Shown: positions 1 through 9,575, numbered from the stretch's first letter. The stretch is DNA of 64,000 bases from Oceanobacillus sp. HTM 045 (GCA_009733745.1 WNWL01000001.1:1054001-1118000), one strand, 5' to 3'. Translations and numbers: made by a program. Notes: generated by a model not told the origin, from the sequence alone.

Positions 1-2093
1 ACCGCCTGGCGCTGCATGTTCGAGCCCATCAGGGCGCGGTTGGCGTCATCGTTCTCGAGGAACGGGATCAGCGAAGCCGCAACCGATACGAGCTGCTTCG
101 GCGACACGTCGATCAGCGAGATGTTCTCCCGCGGCGAGAGCATGAACTCGCCGGCCTTCCGGGTCGACACGAGGTCGTTCTGGAAGGTGCCGTCGTCGTT
201 CATGCGGGCGTTCGCCTGGGCGACCGTGTGGCGCATCTCCTCGGTGGCCGAGAGATACTGCACGTCGTCCGTGACCTTGCCGTCCACAACCTTGCGGTAG
301 GGCGTCTCGATGAAGCCGTACTTGTTCACCCGCGCGAAGGTGGCGAGCGAGTTGATCAGGCCGATATTCGGGCCTTCCGGCGTCTCGATCGGACACATCC
401 GGCCGTAGTGGGTCGGGTGGACGTCGCGCACCTCGAAGCCCGCGCGCTCACGGGTCAGACCGCCCGGGCCAAGCGCCGAAAGACGCCGCTTGTGCGTGAC
501 TTCCGAGAGCGGGTTGGTCTGGTCCATGAACTGCGAGAGCTGGGACGAGCCGAAGAACTCGCGCACCGCCGCCGCTGCCGGCTTGGCGTTGATCAGGTCC
601 TGCGGCATGACCGTGTCGATCTCTACCGAGGACATGCGCTCGCGGATCGCCCGCTCCATGCGGAGCAGGCCGACGCGGTACTGGTTCTCCATCAGCTCGC
701 CGACCGAGCGGACGCGGCGGTTGCCGAGATGGTCGATGTCGTCGATCTCGCCGCGGCCGTCGCGCAGGTCGACCAGCGCCTTGATCACCGCCAGCATGTC
801 CTCCTTGCGGAGGGTGCGCTGGGTGTCGGGCGCGTCGAGCTCGAGGCGCATGTTCATCTTCACGCGGCCCACGGCCGAGAGGTCGTAGCGCTCAGGGTCG
901 AAGAACAGCGACTGGAACATCGCCTCGGCCGCCTCAAGGGTCGGCGGCTCGCCGGGGCGCATCACGCGGTAGATGTCGAGCAGGGCCTGCTCGCGGTTGG
1001 CATTCTTGTCCACCGACATCGAGTTGATGATGTAGGCGCCGACCGAGATGTGATCGATGTCCAGCGTCGGGATCTCGTTGTGGCCGAGGTCGATGAGAAG
1101 CTGCACCTTCTCCTCGTCGAGCTCGTCGCCCGCCTCGACGTAGATCTCGCCGGTCTCCTCGTTGATGATGTCCTCGGCGACATAGCGGCCATAGATGCCC
1201 TCGAACGGCATCAGGATGGCCTCGACGCCGTCCTCGGCGATCTTCTTGAGCTTGCGCGGGGTCAGCTTGTCGCCGGCCTTGGCCACGACCTCGCCGGAGG
1301 CGGCGTCGACCAGGTCGAAGACCGGCTTGGAGCCGCGCAGGCGGTCGACGTTGAGCGGCACCGACCACGCCTCGCCGGTCCGCGCGAACACGACCTTGTT
1401 GTAGAAATAGTCGCAAATCGCCTCCTGATCCATGCCGAGGGCATAGAGCAGCGTTGTCACCGGCAGCTTCCGGCGGCGGTCGATGCGGGCGTAGACGATG
1501 TCCTTCGCGTCGAACTCGAAGTCCAGCCACGAGCCGCGGTAGGGGATCACCCGGCCGGCGAACAGCAGGCGGCCCGACGAGTGGGTCTTGCCCTTGTCAT
1601 GGTCGAAGAACACGCCCGGCGAGCGGTGCATCTGGGAAACGATGACGCGCTCGGTGCCGTTGACGATGAAGGTGCCGTTGTCCGTCATGAGCGGCATGTC
1701 GCCCATGTAGACATCCTGCTCCTTGATGTCCTTGACGGACTTCGCGCCGGTGTCCTCGTCCACCTCGAACACGATCAGGCGGAGCGTGACCTTCAGCGGG
1801 CAGGCGAAGGTCATGTCCCGCTGCTGACACTCCTCGACATCGTATTTCGGGTGCTCCAGCTCGTAGCGCACGAACTCGAGCACGGCCGTCTCGTTGAAAT
1901 CCTTGATCGGGAAGACCGACTGGAAGACGCCCTGGATCCCCTCGCCATCCTGCGGGGTACCCTGGTCGCCACTTTCGAGAAACAGGTCGTAGGAGCTCTT
2001 CTGAACCTCGATCAGGTTCGGCATCTGCGCGACTTCGCGGATCTTGCCATAGTACTTCCGAATGCGCTTGCGGCCGGAAAAGGTCTGCGTCAT
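1..2093 (-). CDS. rpoB: RNA polymerase beta subunit (3' part outside window)
   Basis: This is the N-terminal half, about 697 residues, of the beta subunit of RNA polymerase; the frame is still open at the left edge of the window. The start is the ATG at 2093, giving [17 protein letters not shown] followed by [15 protein letters not shown], the usual proteobacterial RpoB opening. Full-length proteins have about 1,340-1,380 residues, so roughly half is visible. It is the last gene seen of the rplK-rplA-rplJ-rplL-rpoB series and lies 235 bp downstream of rplL, across a hairpin-rich spacer. Expression is probably tied to the ribosomal protein genes, with attenuation in that spacer. Large open frames on the opposite strand here are shadows of this gene. 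Confidence 0.97.
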   Translation of the reverse strand, partial: MTQTFSGRKRIRKYYGKIREVAQMPNLIEVQKSSYDLFLESGDQGTPQDGEGIQGVFQSVFPIKDFNETAVLEFVRYELEHPKYDVEECQQRDMTFACPLKVTLRLIVFEVDEDTGAKSVKDIKEQDVYMGDMPLMTDNGTFIVNGTERVIVSQMHRSPGVFFDHDKGKTHSSGRLLFAGRVIPYRGSWLDFEFDAKDIVYARIDRRRKLPVTTLLYALGMDQEAICDYFYNKVVFARTGEAWSVPLNVDRLRGSKPVFDLVDAASGEVVAKAGDKLTPRKLKKIAEDGVEAILMPFEGIYGRYVAEDIINEETGEIYVEAGDELDEEKVQLLIDLGHNEIPTLDIDHISVGAYIINSMSVDKNANREQALLDIYRVMRPGEPPTLEAAEAMFQSLFFDPERYDLSAVGRVKMNMRLELDAPDTQRTLRKEDMLAVIKALVDLRDGRGEIDDIDHLGNRRVRSVGELMENQYRVGLLRMERAIRERMSSVEIDTVMPQDLINAKPAAAAVREFFGSSQLSQFMDQTNPLSEVTHKRRLSALGPGGLTRERAGFEVRDVHPTHYGRMCPIETPEGPNIGLINSLATFARVNKYGFIETPYRKVVDGKVTDDVQYLSATEEMRHTVAQANARMNDDGTFQNDLVSTRKAGEFMLSPRENISLIDVSPKQLVSVAASLIPFLENDDANRALMGSNMQRQA

Positions 2094-2223
2094 GCGTGTC
2101 CTCGACGTGCTTGCCTGCGCGTCCCGTCCGGGGCAAACGGGGCGGCGCCGTGCCAGGATGCTCGGGCCCAATACCTCGGCAGCGCCTCCCACAGCGCGCC
2201 GTCCCGGGCCGTCCGCGTCCTCC

Positions 2224-2291
2224 GGGGGGCTCCGATCGCAGGGAGCCCCCGAGACGACGCGGGCTGGACCCGCGAAACCGCGGATCCAGCC
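2224..2291 (-). promoter_or_regulatory. rplL-rpoB intergenic hairpins
   Basis: Two strong inverted repeats lie in the 235-bp spacer between rplL and rpoB. One (2262-2291) pairs GGCTGGA with TCCAGCC around a CCGCG/CGCGG core; the other (2225-2250) pairs GGGGGCTCC with GGAGCCCCC. Neither is followed by a T run. In many proteobacteria this spacer holds a partial terminator and an RNase III processing site that lower rpoB expression relative to L7/L12. That role is inferred from position; only the hairpins are seen. Confidence 0.5.
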
Positions 2292-2328
2292 GTGTCTTCA
2301 GTCCTTGCGCGCCCGCAGGCGCGCCGGA

Positions 2329-2715
2329 TCACTTGAGCTCGACCTTGGCGCCAGCCTCTTCGAGCTTCTTCTTGATCTCCTCGGCCTCGTCCTTGGAGAC
2401 CTGCTCCTTGACCGCCTTGCCGCCGGCCTCGACGAGCTCCTTGGCCTCCTTGAGGCCGAGGGAGGTGATCGCACGGACCTCCTTGATCACGTTGATCTTC
2501 TTGTCGCCGGCCTCGAGGAGGATCACGTCGAACTCGGTCTTCTCCTCCTCGGCCGCGCCGCCGGCGTCGCCGCCGCCGACCGGGCCGGCCATCATCACCG
2601 CGCCGCCGGCGGCGGGCTCGATGCCATACTCGTCCTTCAGGAGGTTCTTCAGTTCGTTCGCCTCGATCAGCGTCAGGTTCACAAGCTGCTCGGCGAGAGC
2701 CTTGATATCAGCCAT
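2329..2715 (-). CDS. rplL: 50S ribosomal protein L7/L12
   Basis: L7/L12, 128 residues, forms the flexible stalk that recruits translation factors to the ribosome. The start [20 protein letters not shown] is the typical N-terminal dimerisation helix. An Ala/Gly-rich hinge lies around residues 35-55, followed by the acidic globular domain with the conserved [11 protein letters not shown] region and the ending KVELK. It sits 72 bp downstream of rplJ, the invariant order. The ATG at 2715 matches the family start exactly. Nothing unusual was seen. Confidence 0.98.
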   Translation of the reverse strand: MADIKALAEQLVNLTLIEANELKNLLKDEYGIEPAAGGAVMMAGPVGGGDAGGAAEEEKTEFDVILLEAGDKKINVIKEVRAITSLGLKEAKELVEAGGKAVKEQVSKDEAEEIKKKLEEAGAKVELK

Positions 2716-2787
2716 TTTTCCAGTTCCAGTCCAGTTGTTGCGATGCGGCGCGGGGCCCCTGCCCCGGCCTCACGGGTCGCTGCCAGC

Positions 2788-3309
2788 TCAGGCGTCGGCG
2801 TCCTCTTTTTCCGTCATGGTCTTGAGGATCCCTGCGATGTTGGTCGCAGGCGCCGTGATCGCGGAAGCAAGGTTCGAGGCGGGCGCCATCAGCGCACCCA
2901 CGATCGAAGCCAGGACCTCCTCGCGCGAAGGCATCTTCGAGAGCGCCTTGACGCCCTCGTCGTCCAGGATCGTGCTGCCCATGGCCCCGCCGACGATGAC
3001 GAGCTTGCCATTCGCCTTCGAGTAGGCCTCGACCACCTTGGCAGGCGCCACGGGGTCTTCGGCATAGGCCAGCACGGTCTGGCCCGTGAGGTGCTCCGAG
3101 AGCCCCTCGCAGGCTTTGCCCTGCAATGCGATCTTGGCGAGCCTGTTCTTGGCGACGCGGACCTTGCCCCCTGCTTCACGCATACGGGAACGGAAGTCCG
3201 ACATCTCCGCGACCGTGAGACCGGCGTAGTGGCACACCACGACCGATCCGGAGTCAGTGAAGACCTTGTCGAGCTCTGCTACGACGGCCTCTTTCTGTGC
3301 TCTGTCCAC
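2788..3309 (-). CDS. rplJ: 50S ribosomal protein L10
   Basis: L10, 173 residues, anchors the L7/L12 dimers to 23S rRNA at the stalk base. The N-terminus [17 protein letters not shown] and the segment [19 protein letters not shown] match the family's RNA-binding domain; the C-terminal helix that carries L7/L12 ends in a charged tail. It follows rplA after a 268-bp leader full of inverted repeats, the place where L10 or the L10-L7/L12 complex represses its own operon in other bacteria. The start is the ATG at 3309. Confidence 0.98.
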   Translation of the reverse strand: MDRAQKEAVVAELDKVFTDSGSVVVCHYAGLTVAEMSDFRSRMREAGGKVRVAKNRLAKIALQGKACEGLSEHLTGQTVLAYAEDPVAPAKVVEAYSKANGKLVIVGGAMGSTILDDEGVKALSKMPSREEVLASIVGALMAPASNLASAITAPATNIAGILKTMTEKEDADA

Positions 3310-3577
3310 GGTTCACTCCAAGTTTGGAAGGGAAAAACCCTTCCGGCTCAATAGCTTGGCGGGGCTCTTCCCCGCCAGGCTCCTTCGGTCCCGTCCAGGG
3401 CCCGAGCCATGATCGCCGCAAACCGCGCGACGGTCCGGAACTCGTTCCCCGTCTATGGCGGGACTTACGCCGGTGACACCGGCGCCCGCCGTCTCGGACA
3501 GGTGGAGGCGACAATTGTCACCTCCGGCTTCCCCCGCGGGGGAATTCACACCCCCCGAAGGGGGACACGCGCCGCGG
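3310..3577 (-). promoter_or_regulatory. Structured leader of rplJ-rplL (L10 leader-like)
   Basis: The gap between rplA and rplJ contains a series of inverted repeats on the transcribed strand. In order they are: CCCCC-TTC-GGGGG; CCCCCGCGGGGG; a near-perfect palindrome centred on GACAATTGTC with GGAGG/CCTCC outer arms; GCCGGTGTCACCGGC; GGCGGGG/CCCCGCC; and, just before the rplJ start, GGAAGGG-TTTTT-CCCTTCC. A structured 5' leader here is expected for autogenous control by L10, but I could not match it to a defined covariance model, and one of the first stems may be an rplA terminator. Confidence 0.5.
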
Positions 3578-4276
3578 TCAGGCAGAGATGCTGTCGACCG
3601 CGATGCTCAGGCCCGGCCCCATCGTGGAGCTGAGCGAGATCTTCTTCAGGTACGTCCCCTTCGCGCCGGAAGGCTTCGCACGGTTCACCGCGTCCACCAG
3701 GGCGCGGATGTTCTCGGCCAGCTTGGCCTCGTCGAAGCTTGCCTTGCCGACGCCGGCGTGCAGGATGCCGGCCTTCTCGACGCGGAACTGCACCTGGCCG
3801 CCCTTGGCGTCCTGGACCGCCTGCGCGACGTCCATCGTCACGGTGCCGACCTTCGGGTTCGGCATCAGGCCGCGCGGGCCCAGCACCTTGCCGAGACGGC
3901 CGACCACCGGCATCATGTCCGGCGTGGCGATGCAGCGGTCGAAGTCGATCTTGCCGCCCTGGATGGTCTCCATCAGGTCCTCGGCGCCGACGATGTCGGC
4001 CCCGGCTTCCTTGGCCTCGTCGGCCTTCGGGCCGCGGGCGAAGACCGCCACGCGCACCGTCTTGCCGGTGCCGTTCGGCAGGTTGACCGAGCCGCGGACC
4101 ATCTGGTCCGCGTGCCGGGGATCGACGCCCAGGTTGAGCGCAATCTCGACGGTCTCGTCGAACTTCGTGTCGGCCGCCTTGGCCTTGATGATCGAGATCG
4201 CCTCGTCGAGCGGCAGGTTAACCTTGCCCCGAAGCTCCTCGCGGAATGCGCGGACGCGCTTGCCGTGCCTCGCCAT
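3578..4276 (-). CDS. rplA: 50S ribosomal protein L1
   Basis: L1, 232 residues, forms the mobile L1 stalk at the ribosomal E site and often represses its own mRNA. The sequence opens [15 protein letters not shown] and carries the usual central segments [12 protein letters not shown] and [10 protein letters not shown]. The ATG at 4276 is preferred: its A is the last base of the rplK TGA (TGATG junction), and GGAGG lies 7 bases upstream. A GTG one codon earlier is the only close alternative. It is translationally coupled to rplK. Confidence 0.98.
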   Translation of the reverse strand: MARHGKRVRAFREELRGKVNLPLDEAISIIKAKAADTKFDETVEIALNLGVDPRHADQMVRGSVNLPNGTGKTVRVAVFARGPKADEAKEAGADIVGAEDLMETIQGGKIDFDRCIATPDMMPVVGRLGKVLGPRGLMPNPKVGTVTMDVAQAVQDAKGGQVQFRVEKAGILHAGVGKASFDEAKLAENIRALVDAVNRAKPSGAKGTYLKKISLSSTMGPGLSIAVDSISA

Positions 4277-4701
4277 CACTTAACCTCCACGCCCATGGAC
4301 CGCGCCGAACCGAGGACGATCTGCATCGCCGCGTCGATGTCGTTGGCGTTCAGGTCCTTCATCTTGGCCTCGGCGATCTCGCGCACCTGGGCCACGGTGA
4401 TGGTGCCGGCGGTCGCGCGGCCCGGGGTCTGCGAGCCGGACTTCAGCTTCGCGGCCTTCTTGATCAGGTAGGACGCCGGCGGCGTCTTGATCTCGAAGGT
4501 GAAGCTCTTGTCCTGGTAGTAGGTGATGATCGTCGGGCACGGGGCGCCCGGCTCGATATCCTGGCTCTTGGCGTTGAACTGCTTGCAGAACTCCATGATG
4601 TTGATGCCGCGCTGACCCAGCGCCGGGCCGATCGGCGGCGACGGATTCGCCTTGCCGGCGGGCACCTGGAGCTTCAGCGTGCCGATGACCTTCTTCGCCA
4701 T
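4276..4701 (-). CDS. rplK: 50S ribosomal protein L11
   Basis: L11, 141 residues, binds the GTPase-associated region of 23S rRNA and is needed for RelA activation. [20 protein letters not shown] and the proline-rich [11 protein letters not shown] segment are diagnostic. Length equals the family norm (141-142). It lies 104 bp downstream of nusG and overlaps rplA by one base. The start is the ATG at 4701, with an AGGAAGG-type ribosome binding site just upstream. Confidence 0.98.
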   Translation of the reverse strand: MAKKVIGTLKLQVPAGKANPSPPIGPALGQRGINIMEFCKQFNAKSQDIEPGAPCPTIITYYQDKSFTFEIKTPPASYLIKKAAKLKSGSQTPGRATAGTITVAQVREIAEAKMKDLNANDIDAAMQIVLGSARSMGVEVK

Positions 4702-4805
4702 GGCTCACCCTTCCTCTCGTCTGGCTCTCCGGCGCGCCGGGAGCGTTGCAACGTCGTGGTGCGGTCCGGACGGCGCGCCGCCCTCGCCTCCCACGGGCTT
4801 CACGG

Positions 4806-5339
4806 TCAGGACGTCTTGGCGACCTGGCCGTATTCAAGCTCGACCGGGGTCGCCCGGCCGAAGATCGACACCGACACCTTGAGCCGGGCCGAAATCTCGT
4901 CCACTTCCTCCACCGAGCCGGTGAAGCCGTCGAAGGGCCCGTCGGTAACCCGGACCTCCTCGCCGATGTCGAAGGTGATCGCCGGGCGCGGACGCTCCAG
5001 CCCCTCCTCGACCTGGTTCAGCAGCGCGGCCACCTCGCGGTCGGGCAGCGGCGTCGGACGGCCCTGCGGGCCGAGGAAGCCGGTGACGCGCGGCGTGTCC
5101 TTGATCAGGTGGTAGGCGCGGTCGGTCATCTCCATCTTCACCAGCACGTAGCCGGGCATGAAGCGGCGCTCGACGTTGACCTTCTGGCCGCGGCGGACCT
5201 CGGTGACCTCCTCGGTCGGCACCAGCACCTCGACGATCTCGTCCTCGAGGCTGTACTGGCGCACGCCGTCGCGGATGGCCTCGGCCACCTTCTTCTCGAA
5301 GTTCGAGAGAACGTGTACGGTGTACCAGCGGTGCGCCAT
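4806..5339 (-). CDS. nusG: Transcription termination/antitermination protein NusG
   Basis: NusG, 177 residues, binds RNA polymerase and couples it to Rho or to ribosomal S10. The start MAHRWYTVHVLSNFEKKVAEA at the ATG 5339 is typical, with AGGAG about 10 bases upstream. The frame continues upstream for 30 basic residues that do not look like NusG, so that extension is rejected. The NGN domain (PGYVLVKMEM, TPRVTGFLG) is followed by a KOW domain (EEVRVTDGPFDGFTGSVEE). Here nusG is not next to secE: 4.2 kb of other genes separates them, so it needs its own promoter. Confidence 0.97.
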   Translation of the reverse strand: MAHRWYTVHVLSNFEKKVAEAIRDGVRQYSLEDEIVEVLVPTEEVTEVRRGQKVNVERRFMPGYVLVKMEMTDRAYHLIKDTPRVTGFLGPQGRPTPLPDREVAALLNQVEEGLERPRPAITFDIGEEVRVTDGPFDGFTGSVEEVDEISARLKVSVSIFGRATPVELEYGQVAKTS

Positions 5340-5482
5340 GCGTCGTCTGCTCCTGCCTCGGCCCCACCCGGAGCGCCTTTTTCTTGACCGCCCCCGTATT
5401 GGTCGGGGTACGATCCGGCTCAACGGCAAAGCGGCGCGCCGACAGAATCGGTGCGCGCTCTTCGGTTGAGTGAAGAGCTTGG

Positions 5483-5511
5483 CGTCTAGTACGCTTCGCC
5501 GGTCAAATCAA
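5483..5511 (-). promoter_or_regulatory. Candidate sigma70 promoter of nusG-rplKAJL
   Basis: On the minus strand TTGATT (5511-5506) is separated by 17 bp from TAGACG (5488-5483), about 145 bp upstream of the nusG start. It is the best -35/-10 pair I found in the gap. A separate promoter is expected because secE does not precede nusG here. The -10 match is weak, so this is an inference. Confidence 0.4.
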
Positions 5512-5772
5512 CCCGAAAGATGCCGAATTACTCCGCCGCCGGCCGCGCCCCCTTGCAGGAGCGCGAAACGCGCGGTCAGGTGCGATCACGAGATCGTGAT
5601 CCGGCTTTCCGGCCCGCCCCGCGGCGGGTTCGGGTGACATGAAAGTCACCGGTCATGTCACCGGCGTCACCCGCGCGGCGATGTCAGGTTTACGTCCCGT
5701 GTCACCGTCCGCTGTCACCATGTCCGCGGGAGGGCTTATTTCGGTGACGCACAGGTGACATTCAAGTGTCAG

Positions 5773-5806
5773 CGCGATCCCGAAAGGAGCCGCGGTTCAC
5801 CGCCAG
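5773..5806 (+). repeat. 34-bp dispersed repeat, copy 1
   Basis: The core CCCGAAAGGAGCCGCG followed by TTCACCGCCAG matches the copy at 39883-39916 with only about three differences over 34 bp. Both copies are embedded in DNA rich in GTGACA/TGTCAC boxes, and each lies beside a signalling gene (hybrid kinase here, phyR there). No function is known to me. Confidence 0.6.
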
Positions 5807-6047
5807 CCATGAAATGCCCGGATTCGGGCCGGTGACGCGACCTGCCTGCGGCAGCGGAGAACGGCCGGATCGCGGGGTTCGCGAGCGGGAATCCGCGGCG
5901 CATCAGGCGGCCTCTTCCGCGCCGGCGGAGCCGGGGCCGGCACGGGCCTTTCAGCAGTTTCTTAAGCATTCATCCACCTATAAGATCGGTGGACGGCGCG
6001 GCGGGAGACCTGCCGCGGCTTCGCAGGAAACTCGCGGAGAACATGAC

Positions 6048-8081
6048 TTGCCCGAGCGGTATCGCAGCAAGCTGGCGTCGGACCTGGCCCACGCGGTGGA
6101 GAACTGCGAGCCGGCGCTGCGCGAGGTGCTTGACGCACAGCCCGGCTGGGTCTGGGCGACGGACGAGGAGCATCGCTTCGTCTACTTCTCCAAGCGCTGG
6201 GTGGGTGCTGCCGGGGGCGACCCGAACCGCTATCTCGGGATGTCGCGGCTCGACTATTTCCGGGACATCGTCGACCAGTCGCCGGAGGTCGCCGCGCATG
6301 TGGAGGACGTGCGCGCGCACCGCCCGTTCGACGGGCTGATCTATCGCCACGAGTTCGTGCCCGGCGAAAGCTCGTGGGTCTTTACCTGCGGCGTTCCGCA
6401 GTTCGGCGAGGACGGGGCCTTTCTCGGCTATTCCGGCCACGCGATGCGGGTGAACCCGCTGATCGACGCCACCACGCGGGCGATCGAGGGCGAGTCGGAA
6501 CTGCTGCGCCGGAACGCGGCGCTGGAGGCGCGGATCGCGCATCGCACGGCGGAGCTGGAGCGGGCCAACGCGCTGTTGCAGGACATCCTCGAGAGCATGG
6601 ACCAGGGGGTGATCGCCTTCTCCAGCGATCCGGGGGACGAGCGGGTGATCCTCGCCAGCCACCGGGTGCGCGAGTTGCTGGAGGTGCCGGGGCACCTGGT
6701 CGAGACCGGGGCAAAGCTGCAGGACTTCCTCCGCTTCGTGGTCGCGCGCGGCGACGTGCCGGAGGCGGAGGCAATGGACCCGGCCATCACGCAGCTCGAA
6801 CCGGTGATGCCCTCGGGCCGGGTGGTGCGGGTGAGCCGGCGGGTGCGCCAGGACGGCGGGCGGCTCTCGACCTACACCGACATCTCCGACATCAAGGCGC
6901 GCGAGCGCGAGCTGGTCGAGGCCCGCCGTGCGGCGGAGGCGGCGGACCAGGCGAAGTCGCAGTTCCTCGCCAACATGAGCCACGAGATCCGCACGCCGAT
7001 GAACGGGGTGCTGGGGATGGCGGAGCTGCTGCGCACCACGGGGCTGGACGCGCGGCAGGCGGGCTATGTCGACGTGATCGTGCGCTCGGGGCAGATGCTG
7101 CTTTCGGTGATCAACGACGTGCTGGACTTCTCCAAGATCGCCGCCGGGCAGCTTGACTTCGTGGACGGGCCGGTGGACCTGGCCGAGACGCTGCTGCTGG
7201 TGGCGTCGCTGGTGCGCCCGCAGGCGCGGGAGCGGGGGATCGGGCTGGCGGTGATCCTCGACCCGGCCCTGCCCCGCGCGGTCCGCGGCGACGCGGCGCG
7301 GCTGCAGCAGGTGATGGCCAACCTGCTCGGCAACGCGGTCAAGTTCACCGACGCGGGCAGCGTGACGGTGGAGATGCGGGCGGAATGCCTCGGCGCGGGC
7401 CGCTCCCGCGTCGACCTTCGCGTCACCGACACCGGCGTCGGCATCGCCGCCGACCAGATCGGGCGGATCTTCGAGCAGTTCTGCCAGGCCGACATGACCT
7501 CCACCCGCCGCCACGAGGGCGCGGGGCTGGGGCTGGCGATCTCGAAGCGGCTGGTGGAGCTGATGGATGGCACCATCGCGGCGGAGAGCGTACCGGGCGA
7601 GGGCTCGACCTTCCGGGTCTCGATCCCCTTCGACGTGATCGAGCCGCCCCATTCCGACCGGGGCGAGGACCTGCGCGGGCTCCGCGTGCTCGCGCTCGAC
7701 CCGTCCGGGGTGCAGTGCCAGGCGCTGGGCGCGGTGCTGGAGGGGCTGGGCGTAGACTGCGACTGCGCGCCGGACGCCGCCGGGGCGGCGGCGCTGCTCG
7801 ACCGCGGGGCCTACGACGTGCTGGCGGCGCTCCAATCGGACGGCACGGAACCGGACCTGCCGGGATGCGCCCTGCCGCGCCTCGTGCTGGTGCCGGAGCA
7901 TAGCGGCGCGCTGGAGCTGCGGGACACGCCCGGAGATGCTGCCGGAGATGCACCCGGAAACGCCCTCTGCCGAGCGATCATCGGCCGCCCGGTGCGGCCG
8001 CGGGACCTGATCCCGGCCCTCCGGGCGCTGACCCGCGACGGCCAAGCCACGGGCAAGGCGGGGGAACGGCGCACCGCGTGA
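6048..8081 (+). CDS. Cytoplasmic PAS hybrid histidine kinase with degenerate receiver
   Basis: A sensor kinase of about 677 residues if it starts at TTG 6048 (GGAG upstream); a longer open frame from 5766 runs through repeat DNA and is less likely. Visible parts: a PAS domain (PGWVWATDEEHRFVYFSKRW), a short coiled coil, a second PAS-like region, the H-box SQFLANMSHEIRTPMNG (His near residue 312), N-box NLLGNAVKFTDAG, G1 DTGVGI and G2 GAGLGLAISKRL. The C-terminal receiver-like domain has Ala where the phosphoaccepting Asp should be (YDVLAALQ), so it is probably inactive. No membrane segments are seen. Signal and partner regulator are unknown. It lies inside the otherwise conserved secE-nusG pair. 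Confidence 0.85.
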   Translation: MPERYRSKLASDLAHAVENCEPALREVLDAQPGWVWATDEEHRFVYFSKRWVGAAGGDPNRYLGMSRLDYFRDIVDQSPEVAAHVEDVRAHRPFDGLIYRHEFVPGESSWVFTCGVPQFGEDGAFLGYSGHAMRVNPLIDATTRAIEGESELLRRNAALEARIAHRTAELERANALLQDILESMDQGVIAFSSDPGDERVILASHRVRELLEVPGHLVETGAKLQDFLRFVVARGDVPEAEAMDPAITQLEPVMPSGRVVRVSRRVRQDGGRLSTYTDISDIKARERELVEARRAAEAADQAKSQFLANMSHEIRTPMNGVLGMAELLRTTGLDARQAGYVDVIVRSGQMLLSVINDVLDFSKIAAGQLDFVDGPVDLAETLLLVASLVRPQARERGIGLAVILDPALPRAVRGDAARLQQVMANLLGNAVKFTDAGSVTVEMRAECLGAGRSRVDLRVTDTGVGIAADQIGRIFEQFCQADMTSTRRHEGAGLGLAISKRLVELMDGTIAAESVPGEGSTFRVSIPFDVIEPPHSDRGEDLRGLRVLALDPSGVQCQALGAVLEGLGVDCDCAPDAAGAAALLDRGAYDVLAALQSDGTEPDLPGCALPRLVLVPEHSGALELRDTPGDAAGDAPGNALCRAIIGRPVRPRDLIPALRALTRDGQATGKAGERRTA

Positions 8082-8120
8082 GGCGGCCGCCCTGTCCTCC
8101 AGCACCCCGGGCAGCGCCGC

Positions 8121-8720
8121 TCAGGTGAAGACCACCGGGTAGAGCGAGGCGACCAGCAGCGCCGCCATCACCATGTTGAAGGCCCGGAGCCGCCGCCCGC
8201 TGGTCAGCACCCGGCGCATCTGCTGGCCGAGGATCGTCCACGAACTGACGGCGGGCAGGTTGATCAGGCCGAAGACCAGCGCCACGAGCAGGATGGTCTG
8301 CAGCTCCCGGCCCGGCGCATAGGCGGTGACGGCGGTCAGCGCCATCGCCCAGGCCTTGGGGTTCACCCACTGGAAGGCGGATGCCTGCAGGAAGGTGAAG
8401 GGCCGCCCCTGCGGCGCGTCGCCCCGGTCCTCCGGCGGCGCGGCGGTCGCGATCTTCCAGGCGAGGTAGAGGAGATAGGCGACGCTGACCGCCTTGAGCA
8501 CGTCATGGGCCGGGGGCCATGCGTCGAACACCTGCGACAGGCCAATCCCGACCAGGACCAGCATGAAGAGGAAGCCCAGCACCACGCCCGCCATGTGCGG
8601 CAGCGTGCGCCGGACGCCGAAATTCGCGCCGGAGGCCATCAGCATCAGGTTGTTCGGCCCCGGCGTGATCGAGGAGACGAAGGCGAAGGTCGCGAGCCCG
8701 GTCAGGATCTCGTAGGTCAT
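8121..8720 (-). CDS. LysE/RhtB-family amino acid exporter
   Basis: A 199-residue inner-membrane protein with about six hydrophobic segments and the LysE/RhtB signature SSITPGPNNLMLMASG near the N-terminus. The family exports amino acids or their derivatives driven by the proton gradient. It is transcribed away from an Lrp/AsnC regulator whose start lies 160 bp upstream, the usual pairing in which the regulator senses the exported amino acid. The substrate cannot be told from sequence. The ATG at 8720 fits family starts. Confidence 0.9.
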   Translation of the reverse strand: MTYEILTGLATFAFVSSITPGPNNLMLMASGANFGVRRTLPHMAGVVLGFLFMLVLVGIGLSQVFDAWPPAHDVLKAVSVAYLLYLAWKIATAAPPEDRGDAPQGRPFTFLQASAFQWVNPKAWAMALTAVTAYAPGRELQTILLVALVFGLINLPAVSSWTILGQQMRRVLTSGRRLRAFNMVMAALLVASLYPVVFT

Positions 8721-8880
8721 CTCGGATGTCCCTGGGGTGCGGCCCCGGTGGGGCCGGTGGGTTCAGGTGGTCTCGGGTGGTCTCGGGTCTGCGTATCGCC
8801 GACGATGCCCCGCAAGGATATGTCGTTTCCGGCGCATGGGGCTTGCGTTCTTCGGCTTCTGACGCGAATTTGGGCAACGA

Positions 8881-9333
8881 ATGGAGCAGATAGACGACAT
8901 AGGCCGCAGGATATTGCGCGAACTGTCCCGCGACGGGCGGATCAGCAACGCGGAACTGGCGGAGCGAGTCGGGCTCTCCGCCTCGGCCTGCCTGCGCCGG
9001 GTGCAGGACATGGAGCGGCGCGGGCTGATCCGCGGCTACCGCGCGGTGCTGTCGCCGGCGGCGAGCGGCGGCGGGTTCACCGCCTATCTCGGCGTCGGGC
9101 TGAACGACCACACCAAGGCGGCGCAGGAAGCCTTCGAACGGGCGATGGCCGCGGCGTGGCAGGTACGCGAGTGCCACAACGTGACCGGGGTGATCGAGTA
9201 CATCCTCAGGGTCGAGGTGCCGGACCTCGCGGCCTACAAGCTGTTCCACACCGAGATCCTCGGCACCCAGCCGCAGGTGAACGCGATCACCTCCTACATC
9301 GTGATGGGGTCGCCGAAGGACGAGCGGGCCTGA
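8881..9333 (+). CDS. Lrp/AsnC-family transcriptional regulator
   Basis: A 150-residue regulator. The winged helix-turn-helix lies at the N-terminus (IDDIGRRILRELSRDGRISN, LAERVGLSASACLRRVQ), followed by the RAM/AsnC ligand-binding beta-alpha domain. Members form octamers and respond to amino acids. It faces a LysE-type exporter across 160 bp, so control of that gene is the obvious inference. It reads opposite to secE, whose 3' end is 242 bp downstream. Confidence 0.93.
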   Translation: MEQIDDIGRRILRELSRDGRISNAELAERVGLSASACLRRVQDMERRGLIRGYRAVLSPAASGGGFTAYLGVGLNDHTKAAQEAFERAMAAAWQVRECHNVTGVIEYILRVEVPDLAAYKLFHTEILGTQPQVNAITSYIVMGSPKDERA

Positions 9334-9575
9334 AGGGGCGGACCCGGTCGCGCGGGCGAAGGTCGGAGAAGAGGGCGGCGCACGACCCTGGGTGGGCGCC
9401 GTGCTTCGGTCGGGCTGCGAGGAACGCACCCCAAAGCATTGAAGTTGCAGCGGCTTGAGCGATCCGACATGCGCCCTCCCGGGGGGAGGGTCGGGCGCCG
9501 CCCGGCGTGAGGCCGGGCGAGACGGGTGGTCGGCATGGTGCGATGAGAGGCGGCGCGTGCCGCCCGGGCACTCCG

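Larger units (their letters stand above)
5340..6047. other. Divergent intergenic region rich in GTGACA/TGTCAC boxes
   Basis: This 0.7-kb gap between nusG and the sensor kinase holds the putative nusG promoter, a perfect 18-bp palindrome GATCACGAGATCGTGATC (5584-5601), and about nine copies of GGTGAC or its complement between 5633 and 5771. A 34-bp stretch (5773-5806) recurs at 39883-39916. A locally AT-rich patch with TATAAG (5979-5984) could be the -10 of the kinase promoter. The open frame through 5766-6047 is judged non-coding because it contains the dispersed repeat and looks unlike any kinase N-terminus. Confidence 0.5.

Noticed and set aside
228-2336. 702-residue plus-strand open frame across rpoB
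   Set aside because: It is the antisense of rpoB; His/Arg/Val/Leu-rich composition and no domain. Typical shadow frame in GC-rich DNA.
5766-6047. N-terminal extension of the hybrid kinase
   Set aside because: It contains the dispersed 34-bp repeat and GTGACA boxes, and a promoter-like AT patch lies inside it; a TTG with GGAG upstream at 6048 fits better.
5970-8105. 711-residue minus-strand open frame antisense to the hybrid kinase
   Set aside because: The plus-strand frame carries complete kinase motifs; this one is Arg/His/Gln-rich without structure.
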